The notes under the pieces are model-generated. The model was not told the DNA's origin, searched no databases, and saw only the letters and a program-made list of their open reading frames with translations. Positions 20,926 through 32,586 of a stretch of 64,000 nucleotides of DNA are shown here, one piece after another; position 1 is the stretch's first letter, and each line of letters begins with the position of its first letter. The position numbers were made by a program, and so were the translations under genes. Origin of the DNA: Leptobrachium leishanense (taxonomy: Eukaryota > Chordata > Amphibia > Anura > Megophryidae); NCBI GenBank assembly GCA_009667805.1, contig CM019066.1:2480001-2544000 (forward strand), read 5' to 3'.

Positions 20926-21726
20926 ATGCATGAGACCCTGAAATGACAAAAAATAAATAGGATTTTAAACTGCCTATGTTTTTTCTTTTTGCAGGAACAA
21001 TGTGCTTTATTTTATTTATTTTTTTAAATCTTTCACTTTTTTGGTTAATTTCGTTTGTTTTTTTTGTTTTTTACATGAGCTTTGTACCATGAGCATGTTC
21101 TGTTCTTGAACGTACAGATAAATTTTTTACACACTTCCACTTCAATAAGGTAAAATGCCCCATAGTTTTGTTTCTGCCCCCCCCCCCGGTGCCATTTGGC
21201 AGTAATCACTGTGCGAAGTGGAGGAGTTTCCTCCACCTACACAACGCGCGACACCGTATTTTGAGTTTTCCAGCTGCCAGTCACCACTTTGCTCACCGAT
21301 GGTGGGCTAACATCATCCTCTCGTGCATGTGCAGCAGCGAGTGTCATAAGACACGACGGCAGATGGATTGGTTCTGCACATGCACGTGCGACTCCAATCG
21401 ATTGTTCTGCGCATGCGCTACAGAGCGTGCATACAAAAGTTCACAAGTTTTGAGCACCGTTCGCAATGCAATTTGCTTATGTACGCAAATTGTGTAAGAA
21501 AAAAGTTACAGGGACCTCCGTGGTTTGGAAGCCCTGAGCTGAGGGGGACGAGCAACATGCACCAAGGGAGAAAAGCTCAATATTTACACCTAAAATAAAA
21601 AATAATTGGGCAGATGCTGTCAGCATCCCTTCGGATCCCTCTATCTCCTCATCGCTGGGAGCTACAAGGCTGTGGCCAGCATCACTGGAACGGTCACTGC
21701 CTGACCTTTTCAGCAATGTATGGGGG
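20926..21726. other. intron, no gene recognised
   Basis: Low-complexity T-rich sequence lies at 21005-21075 and a run of C at 21178-21187. 21290-21430 contains GCGCATGCGC-type sequences but no supported gene. Confidence 0.4.
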
Positions 21727-22592
21727 TTAACCCATTAGTTGCCAGGTCGCGACTGGGCAATAATTTGTGCCCGATCGTGGCCTATTTCCGGTGGGGGCCG
21801 CCATCCTGGATGGCAGCCCCACCTCTGGGCCACCCCCGCGTCAATTGACTCATCGTGCATGCGCGATGATGTCAGTTAACTGGGGAACCCCCTAGCTGCA
21901 AAGGGATTTCCTAAGGAAATCCCATGCAGGAGATAGGGGGGTTCTTTGAACCCCTTTATCTCCTGATCGGTGGCAGTTAGGGGGTCATGCCTGATATCAA
22001 TGGTCTGAGCATGGCCTTTCCAATGATCTCAAACATGACAATGATCAAAGTAAAATAAAAGTGATAAAAATAATAAAACAATTAATTAATTAAAAAATAA
22101 AAACGTGTTTTTTTTGTTTGTTTTTTTGATGCAGCATTATTGTTCAACATTTCAATTATGATGTGAACAATGATGCTTCAATGATTTTTTTTTTTTGGGG
22201 GTTTAGCTAAAATCACGTAATTTCTCCCCCCCCCCCCCAAAAAAAAGGGTTCCCAAGTCTACGCCATAGAATATAACCGCAAAGGACCGGATAATAAAAT
22301 GCGAGAAAAAAAAACACTTTACACACTGTGGATGATTGAAATTTTATTGAAAATTCAAATTTGTTTTACATTTGTTGTTATAGCATTCTGGCAGGACATG
22401 ACGTTTATATATAATTATGATATATTATTAATCTGCCGAGTCTCCCGGAAAGAACGATATATAATTTGTCTGGGTGGTATAATAATATGTGACTGAAAAC
22501 CGCGTTTAAACATGATGAGCAAAAACTTCGGCGCTCTTTCGGGAGTGAAGTTTGCTGAAGTTGTAAAATTACTCCCGTCCTTAAGGGGTTAA
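21727..22592. mobile_element. piggyBac-like non-autonomous element (copy 1)
   Basis: The left end reads TTAACCCATTAGTTGCC and the right end, inverted, reads TTAACCCCTTAAGGACG. TTAA target duplication with CCC-starting termini is the piggyBac signature. The interior shares with 60075-60720, in opposite orientation, the segments around TCATGTTTAAACGTG, ATATATCGTTCTTTCC and a GATAGGGGGTTC motif. There is no transposase. Confidence 0.5.
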
Positions 22593-22599
22593 TGTCTTA

Positions 22600-22835
22600 G
22601 ATGCACCCGCTTAGTTTTGAGGTGGAGTGCAACCTTCTGTTGTTTAGGGACTTCCATAAAATAGAAATTTATTTCTATCCATTAAAAAGCCATTTGGATG
22701 TTTCGGCAGGTCTTTAAGCAAGGGACCACGAGAAAGGCCTCTAGGGGCCGAAACGTCGGAATGGCTTTTTAATGGATAAATATAAACTTCTCTTTTATGG
22801 AAGTACCTGAGTGCAGCCTTTGACCTATTGGAGAA
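22600..22835. mobile_element. Penelope-like palindromic remnant
   Basis: CTATCCATTAAAAAGCCATT is mirrored by AATGGCTTTTTAATGGAT, and flanking GACTTCCATAAAA / TTTTATGGAAGTACC pair as well. The centre contains GGGGCCGAAACGTCGG, resembling the GAAACGCGTC hammerhead-like block of other Penelope-derived segments here. It is too diverged for a firm ribozyme call. Confidence 0.4.
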
Positions 22836-23024
22836 ATATATACTTGCCTAACACAAGCTTTGGCACCGGGGCATGAAGTTTCTCTATATTGAAACCGAGT
22901 GTTTACCTGCTATATATAATAAAATCTATTATCTATCTGTATATATGTATTGTGTTCGACCAGAGTTACACGGCTGTATTGTTTTGAAAGCAGTGAGTTT
23001 GGTTATTAAGTAGTTAATTCAAGA

Positions 23025-23743
23025 TATTTCATTGAAATTTTGGTGCTTTTCATTTCGGTGCACTTTGGTGATTCTGTTTTGCCGAAACTGCAGTGAATTC
23101 ACTATTTCCCGTAGGGCGGTGCAGATGGAGTCGCCGAAGCCACATGGAAAAGTTGAACAGCGGCAAACTGGCCTTGGCGAAATCTGCCGAACTGCAAAAA
23201 AAACAAAACAATGTAACTCTCCTATTCACCTAATAATAGGTGTTTAAACCAATAAAAATGCATTAGAATGTGTCTAAATAATGAAAAGGTCTGTTGCAGA
23301 ATAAAAACTTTTAAACAAAATCAAAAACAAAAATTTTGTCAACAAAATCCAAAAAGGTGTTCTGAAAACATAAAATCGAACCTGAAAATGAAAAGAACAT
23401 ATTTTTAAAACAAGATAAAAAAAAAAAAAATCCCTTTTTTCTTTTTGCATTGAATCCTATGGGATTCCCCTGTTTAAATCTGTCTAACTGAACCTCTGAA
23501 AATCAGGGCATTTCACTGACACTTTAGTTTGATGTTCTCTGAATAGATTAACCATTACTTCTCTATGGGACAATTTCACGCCGCCAAAGATCACCATATT
23601 GCACTGTACTTTGCCGTCAAGTCGCCTGTATTTGGCAAACTGACGGTGAATAAACGTCAGTTGCATTCATTGCAATGAATGGTGACATTCACCATTTGGT
23701 GCCCTTCAGTGGCAAGTTTGTACTTTGTGAATAACCCCTTTAT
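23025..23743 (-). mobile_element. non-autonomous element with TATTCACTAA ends (copy 2)
   Basis: This is a minus-orientation relative of 19286-19987, sharing CCATTACTTCTCTATGGGAC, GGATTCAATGC-type sequence and an end reading GTGAATAACCCC at about 23727-23740. The left boundary is approximate. It has no coding capacity. Confidence 0.55.
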
Positions 23744-23764
23744 TCTCTCAACCTTAAACCCCTT

Positions 23765-23905
23765 ATAACAGGACTGTCAAACTCCAGCTCCCCCAGATGT
23801 TTCTGAACTACACCTACCATGTTTCCCTGGCAATCTTTTGCATTGAAAGGATTCTGGGATATGTAGGCATGAACATCTGGGAGGGCTGTGAATTTGACAC
23901 CCCTG
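23765..23905. mobile_element. palindromic MITE, CTACATCTCCCATGAT family
   Basis: GTCAAACTCCAGCTCCCCCA is mirrored by GGGAGGGCTGTGAATTTGAC. The inner arms carry CTGAACTACACCTACC and ATGTAGGCATG. Confidence 0.55.
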
Positions 23906-24956
23906 CCTTTACAATGTTACTTTTTTCATGTGTAATATTTGCAACGTTAAATATGTAACGCATAGTGTGTTACATTTGTTTTCCCTTTCTGTAGTTTTTT
24001 TTTTCTCTTCTGTTTTATATGCTCCCTGGGGATATAATGCCCCGCGGCCACTGTTCGCCTTTTCTTTTGTATTTTGATGCATCTGGCGAGCCCGTTGCGT
24101 TCTTGTGGCCGTAATCACTCGACAAGTATGCGCCCGTCTAAATGTCATGTTTGTGCAGGTTTTGCATCGCTGTCCCTCTCGTACAGTCCCCGCATTGTGC
24201 TCGGAAAGAAGCGACGCGTTGTAGCGGTATGCGCGTCTGGACGTACATCGCAAGCGAGCGGAGATCACAATGCACAACTGAACATTAAGAACTTTATAAG
24301 GAAATCCACTGACATGGGACGTGAAGGAGAGAGAGCCTGGGAAAATCTCCCAGCAATGTCAAAAATTTCAGATATGCCGAATAATACTCTGCATTTACAC
24401 ATTCAGCTGTGTAATACAGAGTATGGGGGTTTTAGGGCGTTTTTTATGGAAAGTGATGTATTTACTTATATGGTTATGTTAAATAAAAAAATGTCAGATA
24501 TTAAGCAGATTGCTGCAGGGTGAACCCAGTAACCGATGGGGCCCGGTGAAGGATATGAACACTGGCAGGCCGAGCAGCGTGAGAAAATGACACGACACAA
24601 AAAGGAAGTGGACACATGGAGCAACCGTCCTGACCAATTGGTGGAAAAGCAGTATATATTCAGTGCTGGAAGCCAAAGGTGGAAAATCTGCCTTTCCAGA
24701 CAGAATTTTAGCCTTCTGGCCCCCCGTTTCCCCTTTTATTGTTACTTCATCAGTATAGGGTGCAGGCTGTCAGCAGAGGGGTTTATTCACTAAATAAAGA
24801 TTTATGGGCGGGCCAATCGGCTTCCAAATCCTAGGAAATGAGACCACAAGGGGAGGGGGATTGAGATATATCAGGAGTTAGCCCCTATCCACTGTTGTGA
24901 CTCCAAGCTTCACTTTTTTGCAACTATGGTGAGCTTTGACTATCCACAGAAAACCA
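23906..24956. other. intron, no gene recognised
   Basis: 24030-24270 is locally CpG-rich (CCCGCGGCC, GCGACGCGTTG), with a short open frame on each strand but no recognisable product. It may be an old CpG-rich repeat. No exon is supported. Confidence 0.4.
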
Positions 24957-25179
24957 TTAACCCCTTAGTATCGCAGCTTCAGATTCTTCTTTTTTTTTTT
25001 TTTTTTTTTAGGCAACTTAGACACGAGCAATCTTGACATTTTTGATGTGTTCAACCATGTTCGTCATTCATTGCGCCATCACATATACTGTATTTTTTAT
25101 TTTTAAAAGGACAAAAAAAGCTTCAATTTGATGGGAAAAAAATCCACAAGCAATGATCACAAGGCACTGTAGGGGTTAA
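24957..25179. mobile_element. short piggyBac-like MITE
   Basis: TTAACCCCTTAGTATCG at the left and GCACTGTAGGGGTTAA at the right give CCCCT-type inverted termini between TTAA duplications, about 220 bp apart. A T-run lies near 24989-25009. There is no coding content. Confidence 0.45.
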
Positions 25180-25597
25180 TTTTTTAAAAAAAAACTTGTA
25201 TACATGGTTATTCAAAGATAGCGGAAATTGCACTGAACAGTCAATTTAGAAGCCATTTGGCTATTCAAAAAGCTGGCAGTTCGCCAAATATTGACGAATT
25301 GCCAGCAAAATACAGTGCTGTTAGGCGGCAGAGAAGCAATGATTCATCTATTCACAGAACACTGAACGGCAGAGAAATGCCCTGATGTTCAGTGGTTTTA
25401 TTCGGCTGGTTTAATCAGGTGAATCCCATATGCTGGTATAAAAACAGCAGTGAGGGTTAATGAAAAAAAAAACGCAAATAAACGTAAATACGTAGCTTAC
25501 TAGTGAAGACTCCTAAGGGATGCATATAGGATGCAGGATACAACAAAAAGGCTGGACGAAATGAAAGTATTAAAATCAAATTTAATAGGACATAAAC

Positions 25598-25637
25598 GCC
25601 GACGCGTTTCGTTACATAAAAGTAACTTTCTCAAGGC
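25598..25637 (-). ncRNA. degenerate hammerhead-like motif, palindrome left arm
   Basis: On the minus strand: GCC, UUGAGAAA, GUUAC-loop-GUAAC, GAAAC, GCGUC, GGC. Stem II is a perfect 5 bp and stem I has 3 bp. The core CUGANGA is altered to UUGAGAA, so C3 and G8 are lost and cleavage is unlikely. Confidence 0.35.
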
Positions 25638-25663
25638 AAAAAGTGCATAAAAACAGAGTTTTT

Positions 25664-25703
25664 GCCTCGAGAAAGTTACTTTTATGTAACGAAACGCGTC
25701 GGC
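25664..25703 (+). ncRNA. degenerate hammerhead-like motif, palindrome right arm
   Basis: This is the mirror copy on the plus strand, with UCGAGAAA, GUUAC/GUAAC stem and GAAACGCGUC. The conserved core is further altered. It supports common descent of the arms and not activity. Confidence 0.33.
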
Positions 25704-26323
25704 GTTTATCTCCTATTAAATTTGATTTTAATACTTTTATTTCGTCCAGCCTTTTTGTTGTATCCTGCATCCTATATGGTGTTCAGTGATTCTGAAGGCT
25801 GATTCACCAGCGGTTTCCAGCTACACCGCAGGTCTACAGGCGGATTACAGCAGCGGAGTATATTGATTGATGTGCCCTTATTGCATTAATGTCCTGGGAG
25901 CATGTTATATGAGCAGGGGTTTCTGTATCATTTATATATGCAGTTCTGCCCTATGTTGGGTTTCATTTGTCTTACAGTGAGACTACTTATATTCTTATTT
26001 ATGAATCCCATAGGCTTCAATGTTAAAAATATTCTCAGTTTATAAAATGTTTATTCAACTATTTAATCTTTTTTTTTCGACAATTTTTTAAAGTGGCTTT
26101 TTTTTTACTCTGTATCAGACCTTTTTTATAACTTTTTAACGCATTTTAATGCATTTTTATTGCTTTAAACACCTTTTAGATGAATAGCAGAGTTAGCTAA
26201 TAGCGCACATCGGGGGACTCTCCAGTGAATAGTGAATTCGCTGCAGGGTCGGCGAAATGGAATTACCGTGGTGCGCTGAACAAGAAAGCACTGAAATCTC
26301 TGGCCGTTCTTAATAACCCTTTA

Positions 26324-26642
26324 GGCTGGGGTCAGACTAGCGTCATTTGGAGAGCGGAAGGAATGTCCGTGAGAGTGGACGTTCCTTCCATTCGACTCCC
26401 GTCTGGCCACCTCACTGAGCACACTCAGCGCTGCAAAGCGCGATCCTCCTTTTGGAGGATCGCGCTTTGCAGCCCGTCAACGCGTGTCCTAGCGCATTGA
26501 CGGGGAGGCTTTGATAACAGACGCTTGTTGTGCGCACATTTCGTGCACGTGCACAAGCGTGTGACCGGCCCCGTTGCTGCGTCACAACGCTGTGACGGGT
26601 GCCGGTAAGCACGTCAGTACGGGCGCTCGTCTGATGCCGGCC
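26324..26642. mobile_element. Harbinger-like MITE, divergent copy
   Basis: The ends GGCTGGGGTCAGACTAGCG and CGTCTGATGCCGGCC are flanked by TTA on both sides (26321-26323, 26643-26645). The centre has a hairpin (GCAAAGCGCGATCCTCC and its complement, 26432-26474). It belongs with the family at 1066-1492 but is shorter. Confidence 0.6.
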
Positions 26643-27298
26643 TTAAATCCACTGTTCACAACGATGAAAGGTGGTGGGTGAATATAACCCCTGCGGTTCT
26701 GTTCCTTTGCTGATATTGATGAATCTTAATAAAAACTTGAATTACTTATCAACAAACTTAAACTATAAAAAGTCCAATGTTGAAAAATCTTGAGGTTCGT
26801 GACAGATCAATTCTATTCTAAAACGCCTTTTCTAATTTTTCAAACTGATGTCCAGTTTCATTTCAGATCCTCAGTCCTGACATATTTCCCTTATTTTGCC
26901 AATCTAGAAGTGGCAACTCCCCCCCCCCCCTCCCACGTGGACAGATATTTAAACATGTCCTCCGTGGCTCCCCGGCCTCCCCGTGTCATCCTATCTCTTC
27001 CTCCTTTCTAGTTTCCTTGTTTCCCTTCTGATTGTCCGTATCCTGCCCGCTGCTTCCTCCAGAGTAAACGCAGTGTCACTGTTTGGTTATAACAGGCGGT
27101 AAAAAGCGTTCTTTGTTGAGTCCTCAGTACCAGATGCGGTAAAGTGACAGTGATTATGGTCTGCTCCTCCTCACTCAAAATATCTGCTCCTTAGCCCGCG
27201 CTGCGTGTGGCAGGCAGCTATAACCTTTACTTTCAGAGAGCACAGTTTTCTTATGTATAGGGAAAGCCAGTTTGCCGTGAAATGCTAGGGTCAAACGT
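26643..27298. other. intron, no gene recognised
   Basis: No exon or repeat was recognised. A C-rich run lies at about 26919-26930. Confidence 0.35.
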
Positions 27299-27301
27299 TT
27301 T

Positions 27302-28036
27302 GGGCTCTATTAACTGCTTCGTGCAAAAAGCGCACGCGCAGCGCAATTATTTTTGCGCGCAGCGTTAAACGTTAAGATGCGTAAATTAACGCTGGTATCA
27401 CAATCCGAGCGCATTTTTTCATCCGTCAAAAAAAATCACACGCGTAAAAAAGACACGCAAAACCACGCGCATTAATGTTGCACACAGAAATCGGTGGGCG
27501 GGCTGTTTTTTCACACGATTCAGCCAAATTAAGAACCAGAATTGTCTCCCGTTCAGTTTTTGCACCTGTCAAAATCAATCTGAGTATATATGCTGCAGCA
27601 ATAATAAAAACACGTACAACTTCTCCATTTTATTGTTTGGGTATGCGTAGAATGTGTAACTATAAATTGCTATATTTTTTTATTTTTTTTTATTATTATT
27701 TTTTTTGGGCTGGTATATTTGGTTTCGGCCAGGACGATCAGATTTGCCATTAACACCAGCTTTTAAAAGACGTTAAAATTATGCGCATAAACGTTGTGTG
27801 TTAAAAACTGCGCATATATTGTAATACTATCCGCGTACCAGTGCACAAACGCATTTGCGCTCACAATGTTAAGTATAGGACATGCAATGTACATTACGCT
27901 CGCAAAGGGTTTGCGCAGGTTCACCAGCGGTAGACGTTAACGCGCATTTTTTGCACGGACATTGTAATACGACGTTCAGCGCAAAGGGTTTTTCCCCTCG
28001 CGTCAACGTTTGCGCGAACAATGTAATAGAGCCCTT
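27302..28036. mobile_element. CpG-rich element with GGGCTCTATTA ends
   Basis: The left terminus GGGCTCTATTAACTG is mirrored by ACAATGTAATAGAGCCC at the right. The interior is full of GCGCA/TGCGC words and includes TTTCGGCCAGGACGATCA. A second copy at 52931-53620 shares that segment and the ATCCGAGCGCATTTTTTC block. It is non-coding and the superfamily is uncertain. Confidence 0.55.
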
Positions 28037-29001
28037 TGTGTTTTGCTTTTTGTACTTTCTAGCCACTGACATGACATCTAGGATGCATCCATGCTGTCAG
28101 AGTGCGTGTGCTGTTTTTTCCTTAATTAACCCGGTTTTTATAACTATGACCAGTACAGTATTGGACTGCCAAGTCGTTCTAAGGTCTGTATACATCAGAG
28201 TCCGCTCACTCTTCCTTATTGCCCACTCTTTACAACTATAGGGTCTCTTCACTAAGGGAACCGAAATGTCAGTGTTTTTCACTTTGGCCCAGTTCGGCGC
28301 ACTTCAGCGATTACATGATTTCTTGACATTTTGGTCCATTCACTGTTGACGGAGGGGTTACTTTCAGAGCCGGATTAACATAGGGGCTATTGGAGCATCA
28401 GCTCTAGGCCCATGCCCAATAATGGGTCCAGAGAAAGGATAACTATGTCTGCATTGATTGGCATTTGGACCCCTGTATCTCCGACTCCATAGCAACTACA
28501 GAGCAATGTTAAGGTATCACTGGAAAGGCCAGAGCATGACTTATCCAGTGCTACCAAATATGACCAGGTTTTATGTAACAATAAAAAGAAAAAAAAATAT
28601 TTTATAACGCAGCAATATTGTTCACTTTTCAGTTCTAAAGTGAACAATGATGCTGCACTAAATCACCATCTCATTTCTCATGTCACCAACAAGTGTGGAG
28701 GCGATGGCACAATCCGTCATTACGCATTGTTCCATCAAAAACCTAAACCACTGCCCTGCATCTAGGAGCACTGGCGGGGACACTTTGAAGCCCTGCGCCT
28801 CTAATCTTTACATTGCACAAGGTCAAGTGAGGCGTCATTGGACAGGTCAGAGTCTGGCCTTTGCATTGATATCAAACATGACCATGTAAAATCTAAAAGA
28901 AAACAAAAACCCTCTCCAAATTTATTTATTTTTTCGTTCCAAAGCGATAGCATTGTCCGTCACGTATAAAATGAGCAATACCACTGCTATTGCTCACCAC
29001 C

Positions 29002-30985
29002 TATTATTATTATTATTATTATTTTATAAAGCGCCAGCATATTCCGCAGCGCTGTACAATAAGCACAGTACAGACAGGGTTACAATACATTGAACAACAT
29101 TTGACAAACAGTACAGGAGGAGATGAGGGCCCTATTCCCGTAGGAACTCACAATCTAGGAGGGTTGGGGTTGGAAACAGGAGGAGAGGACTGTAAGGTGA
29201 GAGTGATTGATGGTTGCGTCAGTGAGTTGGGTGGTAGGCTTCCCTAAATAGGAATGTTTTCAGGGAGCGTTTGAAGGAAGAGAAGTTAGGGGAAAGTCTG
29301 ACAGCACGAGGGAGAGCGTTCCAGAGAGTGGGGGCTGCGCGTGAGAAATCCTGCAGTCTATCATGGGAAGAGGTGATGCGGGGAGAAGCTAGGCGCAGGT
29401 CACTGTTTGACCTTAGGGAGCGGGCTGGGGTGTATTTGGTGATTAGTGAGGACAGGTAGTGGGGCGCTGAGTTAGTGAGGGTTTTGTAGGTAAGGATAAG
29501 GATTTTGAACTTAATTCTGCAGTGGATGGGGAGCCAGTGAAGGGACTCGCAGAGGGGAGCGGCAGAGACAGAGCGGCGGGTGAGGTGAATTAGCCTGGCG
29601 GAGGCGTTCAGGATGGATTGTAGGGGGGAGAGGCGGGACAGAGGGAGGCCAGATAAGAGATTATTGCAATAGTCGAGTCGGGAGATTACCAGGGCGTGTA
29701 TGAGTTGTTTTGTGGTGACAGCGGTAAGAAATGGCCGAATTCTGGAAATATTACGCAGTTGGTATCGGCAGGAGGAGGAAAGAGACTTGATGTGGGGGAT
29801 GAAGGAAAGAGCAGAGTCCAGTGTAACTCCAAGACAGCGAACTTGGTTTGATGGGGAGATGGTGATACCCTCCACCGTGATAGAGAAGTCAGGAGGTGGG
29901 GAGGCATTAGAGGGAGGAATAAGTAGGAGCTCAGTCTTTGACATGTTGATCTTTAGGTGGTGGGAGGCCATCCAGGAGGAGATGCCAGATAAACAGTCAT
30001 TGACTTTTGAAAGGACAGGGGGAGAGAGATCAGGGGTAGAGAGGTAGATCTGAGTGTCATCAGCGTAGAGGTGGTAATTAAAGCCAAAGCTGTTGATGAT
30101 TTTGCCCAGGGAGGAGGTGTAGATGGAAAAGAGCAGAGGACCAAGGACAGAGCCTTGAGGTACACCAACAGATAGAGGCAATGAAGAGGAGGAGTTACCA
30201 GCAAAGGACACACAGAAGGACCTCTTGGATAAATAGGAGTCAACCCAAGCAAGTGCAGTGTCACCGAGACCCAGAGAGTTGAGGGTCTGTAGAAGGAGGG
30301 GGTGGTCAACAGTGTCAAAAGCAGCCGAGAGGTCAAGCAGGATGAGAATAGAATGGTGGCCGTGTTTTTTAGCAGTTAGGAGGTCGTTGGTGACTTTGGT
30401 GAGGGCAGTTTCAGTTGAGTGTAGCGGACGGAAGCCAGATTGCAGGGGGTCAAGTAGGGAATTGGAGGACAGGAAGAGGGAGAGGCGGTTGAAGACTAGT
30501 TTTTCTAAGAGCTTTGATGTGAAGGGAAGCAGGGATACAGGGCGGTAGTTGGATGGAGAGTTGGTGTCTAGGGATGGTTTCTTTAGTAAAGGGGTAACTA
30601 GCGCGTGTTTGAAGGCGGATGGAAAGGAGCCAGTGGAGAGAGATAGGTTGAAGATGTGTGTGAGAGCAGGGGTGAGGGAGGAGGAGAGGGGAGGAATTAG
30701 ATGTGAGGGAATGGGGTCGAGCGGGCACGTGGTGAGATGTGAGGAGGACAATAAGGAATTGACTTCCTCCTCAGTGGTTGGGAGGAAGCGGCAGAGGGTG
30801 GCAGAGGGGACCTGTGGGAGTGGAGGTGGCAGATAACTATCTTGTGTTGGGATGTTGCTTCTGATAGTTAGAGTTTTACTAAGGAAGTAGTCTGCCAGGT
30901 CTTGAGCGCTGAAGGCAGCTGAGGGGGGAGGTGCAGGTGGGTGGAGGAGGGTGTTGAAGGTGGACCAGAGCCACCTCCTCATTTG
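29002..30985 (-). mobile_element. L2-type LINE, 5'-truncated
   Basis: On the minus strand the element runs from the coding region to a 3' tail with AGCGCTGCGGAATATGCTGG, CGCTTTATAAAA and an ATA trinucleotide run (29002-29023), the hallmark of L2 3' ends. It is truncated by, or abuts, the Tc1 terminus at 30996. Shorter copies of the same family lie at 44277-44620, 50030-50085 and 54777-55833. Confidence 0.9.
29219..30983 (-). CDS. L2 reverse transcriptase, intact open frame (5'-truncated)
   Basis: An uninterrupted frame of about 588 LINE-derived codons covers the whole reverse transcriptase: [71 protein letters not shown] and the catalytic box [10 protein letters not shown]. It then runs through the thumb to a C-terminal [18 protein letters not shown]. 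The N-terminal endonuclease is missing, so the copy is immobile, but the lack of stops suggests recent insertion. The first few codons of the open frame lie in the adjacent Tc1 terminus. Confidence 0.9.
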
Positions 30986-30995
30986 GTTATATATA

Positions 30996-32586
30996 CAGTG
31001 GGGCAAAAGAGTATTTAGTCAGCCACCAATTGTGCACGTTCTCCCATTTAAAAAGATGAGAGAGACCTGTAATTGTCATCATAGGTACACTTCAACTATG
31101 AGAGCAAAAATGAGAAGAAAAAAAATCCAGAAAATCACATTGTCTGGTTTTTAAAGAATTTGAAAATTATGGTGGAAAATAAGTATTTGGTCAATATCAA
31201 AAGTCCATCTCAATACTTTGTTATATATCCTTTGTTGGCAATGACAGAGGTCAAACGTTTTCTGTAAGTCTTCACAAGGTTTTCACACACTGTTGCTGGT
31301 ATTTTTTCCCATTCCTCCATGCAGATCTCCTCTAGAGCAGTGATGTTTTGGGGCTGTCGCTGGGCAACACGGACCTTCAACTCCCTCCAAAGGTTTTCTA
31401 TGGGGTTGAGATCTGTAGACTGGCTAGGCGACTCCAGGACCTTGATATGCTTCTTACGAAGCCACTCCTTCGTTGCCCAGGCGGTGTGTTTGGGATCATT
31501 GTCCTGCTGAAAGACCCAGCCGCGTTTCATCTTCAATGCCCTTGCTGATGGAAGGAGGTTTTCACTCAAAATCTCACGATACATGGCCCCATTCATTCTT
31601 CCCTTTACACGGATCAGTCGTCCTGGTCCCTTTGCAGAAAAACAGCCCCAAAGCATGAAGTTTCCGCCACCATGCTTCACAGTAGATATGGTGTTCTTTG
31701 GATGCAACTCAGCATTCTCTCTCCTCCAAACACGACGAGTTGAGTTTTTACCAAAAGTTCTACTTTTTATTTCATCTGACCATATGACATTCTCCCAATC
31801 TTCTTCTGGATCATCCAAATGCTCTCTAGCAAACTTCAGACGGGCCCGGACATGTACTGACTTAAGCAGGGGGACACGTCTGACACTGCAGGATTTGAGG
31901 CCCTGGCTACTGATGGTAGCCTTTGTTACTTTGGTCCCAGCTCTCTCCAGGTCATTTACTAGGTCCCCCCTTGTGGTTCTGGGATTTTTACTCACCGTTC
32001 TTGTGATCATTTTGACCCCACTGGGTGAGATCTTGGGTGGAGCCCCAGATCGATGGAGATTATCAGTGGTCTTGTATGTCTTCCATTTTCTAATGATTGC
32101 TCCCACAGTTGATTTCTACACACCAAGCTGCTTGCCTATTGCAGATTCAGTCTTCCCAGCCTTGTGCAGGTCTACAATTTTGTTTCTGGTGTCCTTCGAC
32201 AACTCTTTGGTCTTGACCATAGTGGAGTTTGGAGTGTGTCTGTTTGAGGTTGTGGACAGGTGTCTTTTATACTGATAACAAGTTCAAAGAGGTGCCATTC
32301 ATTACAGGTAACGAGTGGAGGACAGAGGAGCCTCAAGAAGACGTTACAGGTCTGTGAGAGCCAGAAATCTTGCTTGTTTGTACTGTAGGCGACCAAATAC
32401 TTATTTTCCACCATAATTTGCAAATAAATTCTTTTTAAAAATCAGACAATGTGATTTCCTGGATTTATTTTTCACATTTTGTCTCTCATAGTTGAAGTTA
32501 CCTATGATGACAATTACAGGCCTCTCTCATCTTTTTAAGTGGGAGAACCTGCACAATCGGTGGCTGACTACTTTTTTGCCCCACTG
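30996..32586 (-). mobile_element. Tc1-like transposon, PPTN/Passport-like
   Basis: The termini start CAGTGGGGCAAAAGAGTATT and end in its inverse, with TA on both flanks. The inverted repeats are about 200 bp long and carry GTCAGCCACCAATTGTGCA and CTTCAACTATGAGAG, which I recognise from the PPTN/Passport group reported in fish and frogs. Length is 1,591 bp. It is inserted directly against the L2 LINE. Confidence 0.88.
31210..32220 (-). pseudogene. Tc1 transposase, nearly intact, one stop (DD34E)
   Basis: The 336-codon frame starts [20 protein letters not shown]. Helix-turn-helix motifs are followed by the catalytic domain: [12 protein letters not shown] (Asp), [12 protein letters not shown] (Asp) and [10 protein letters not shown] (Glu). 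The only break seen is a TAG at codon 35 (32116-32118), so a 298-residue product from an internal Met is open. All three catalytic residues are present. Loss of one HTH portion would probably abolish binding. Little decay suggests recent activity. Confidence 0.9.

Larger units (their letters stand above)
25431..26001. mobile_element. Penelope-derived insertion with long palindrome
   Basis: The segment is flanked by TGAATCCCATA (25420-25430 and 26002-26012), a target-site duplication. It contains a near-perfect palindrome with ~110-bp arms (about 25518-25637 and 25664-25777), each arm with GAAACGCGTC and a GTTAC/GTAAC hairpin. Inverted partial copies are typical of Penelope-like insertions. 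There is no coding sequence. Confidence 0.6.
25203..26320 (+). mobile_element. non-autonomous element with TATTCA ends (copy 3), split by Penelope segment
   Basis: The element shares GCAATGATTCATCTATTCAC and GGTGAATCCCATA with copy 1 and continues at 26013 (GGCTTCAATG). The right end is near TTAATAACCC at about 26311. It is interrupted at 25431-26001 by an insertion flanked by an 11-bp duplication. Confidence 0.55.

Noticed and set aside
22726..22759. Hammerhead call at the GGCC...GGGCC GAAACGTC block
   Set aside because: The CUGANGA half is unrecognisable (ACGAGAAA). It is kept only as evidence of a Penelope-like remnant.
24718..24760. Hammerhead-like order CTGATGAAG ... GGGGAAAC on the minus strand
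   Set aside because: No stem II pairing can be formed between the two core blocks and there is no GUC at the expected place.
31583..32275. 230-codon plus-strand open frame
   Set aside because: It is the antisense shadow of the Tc1 transposase on the minus strand.
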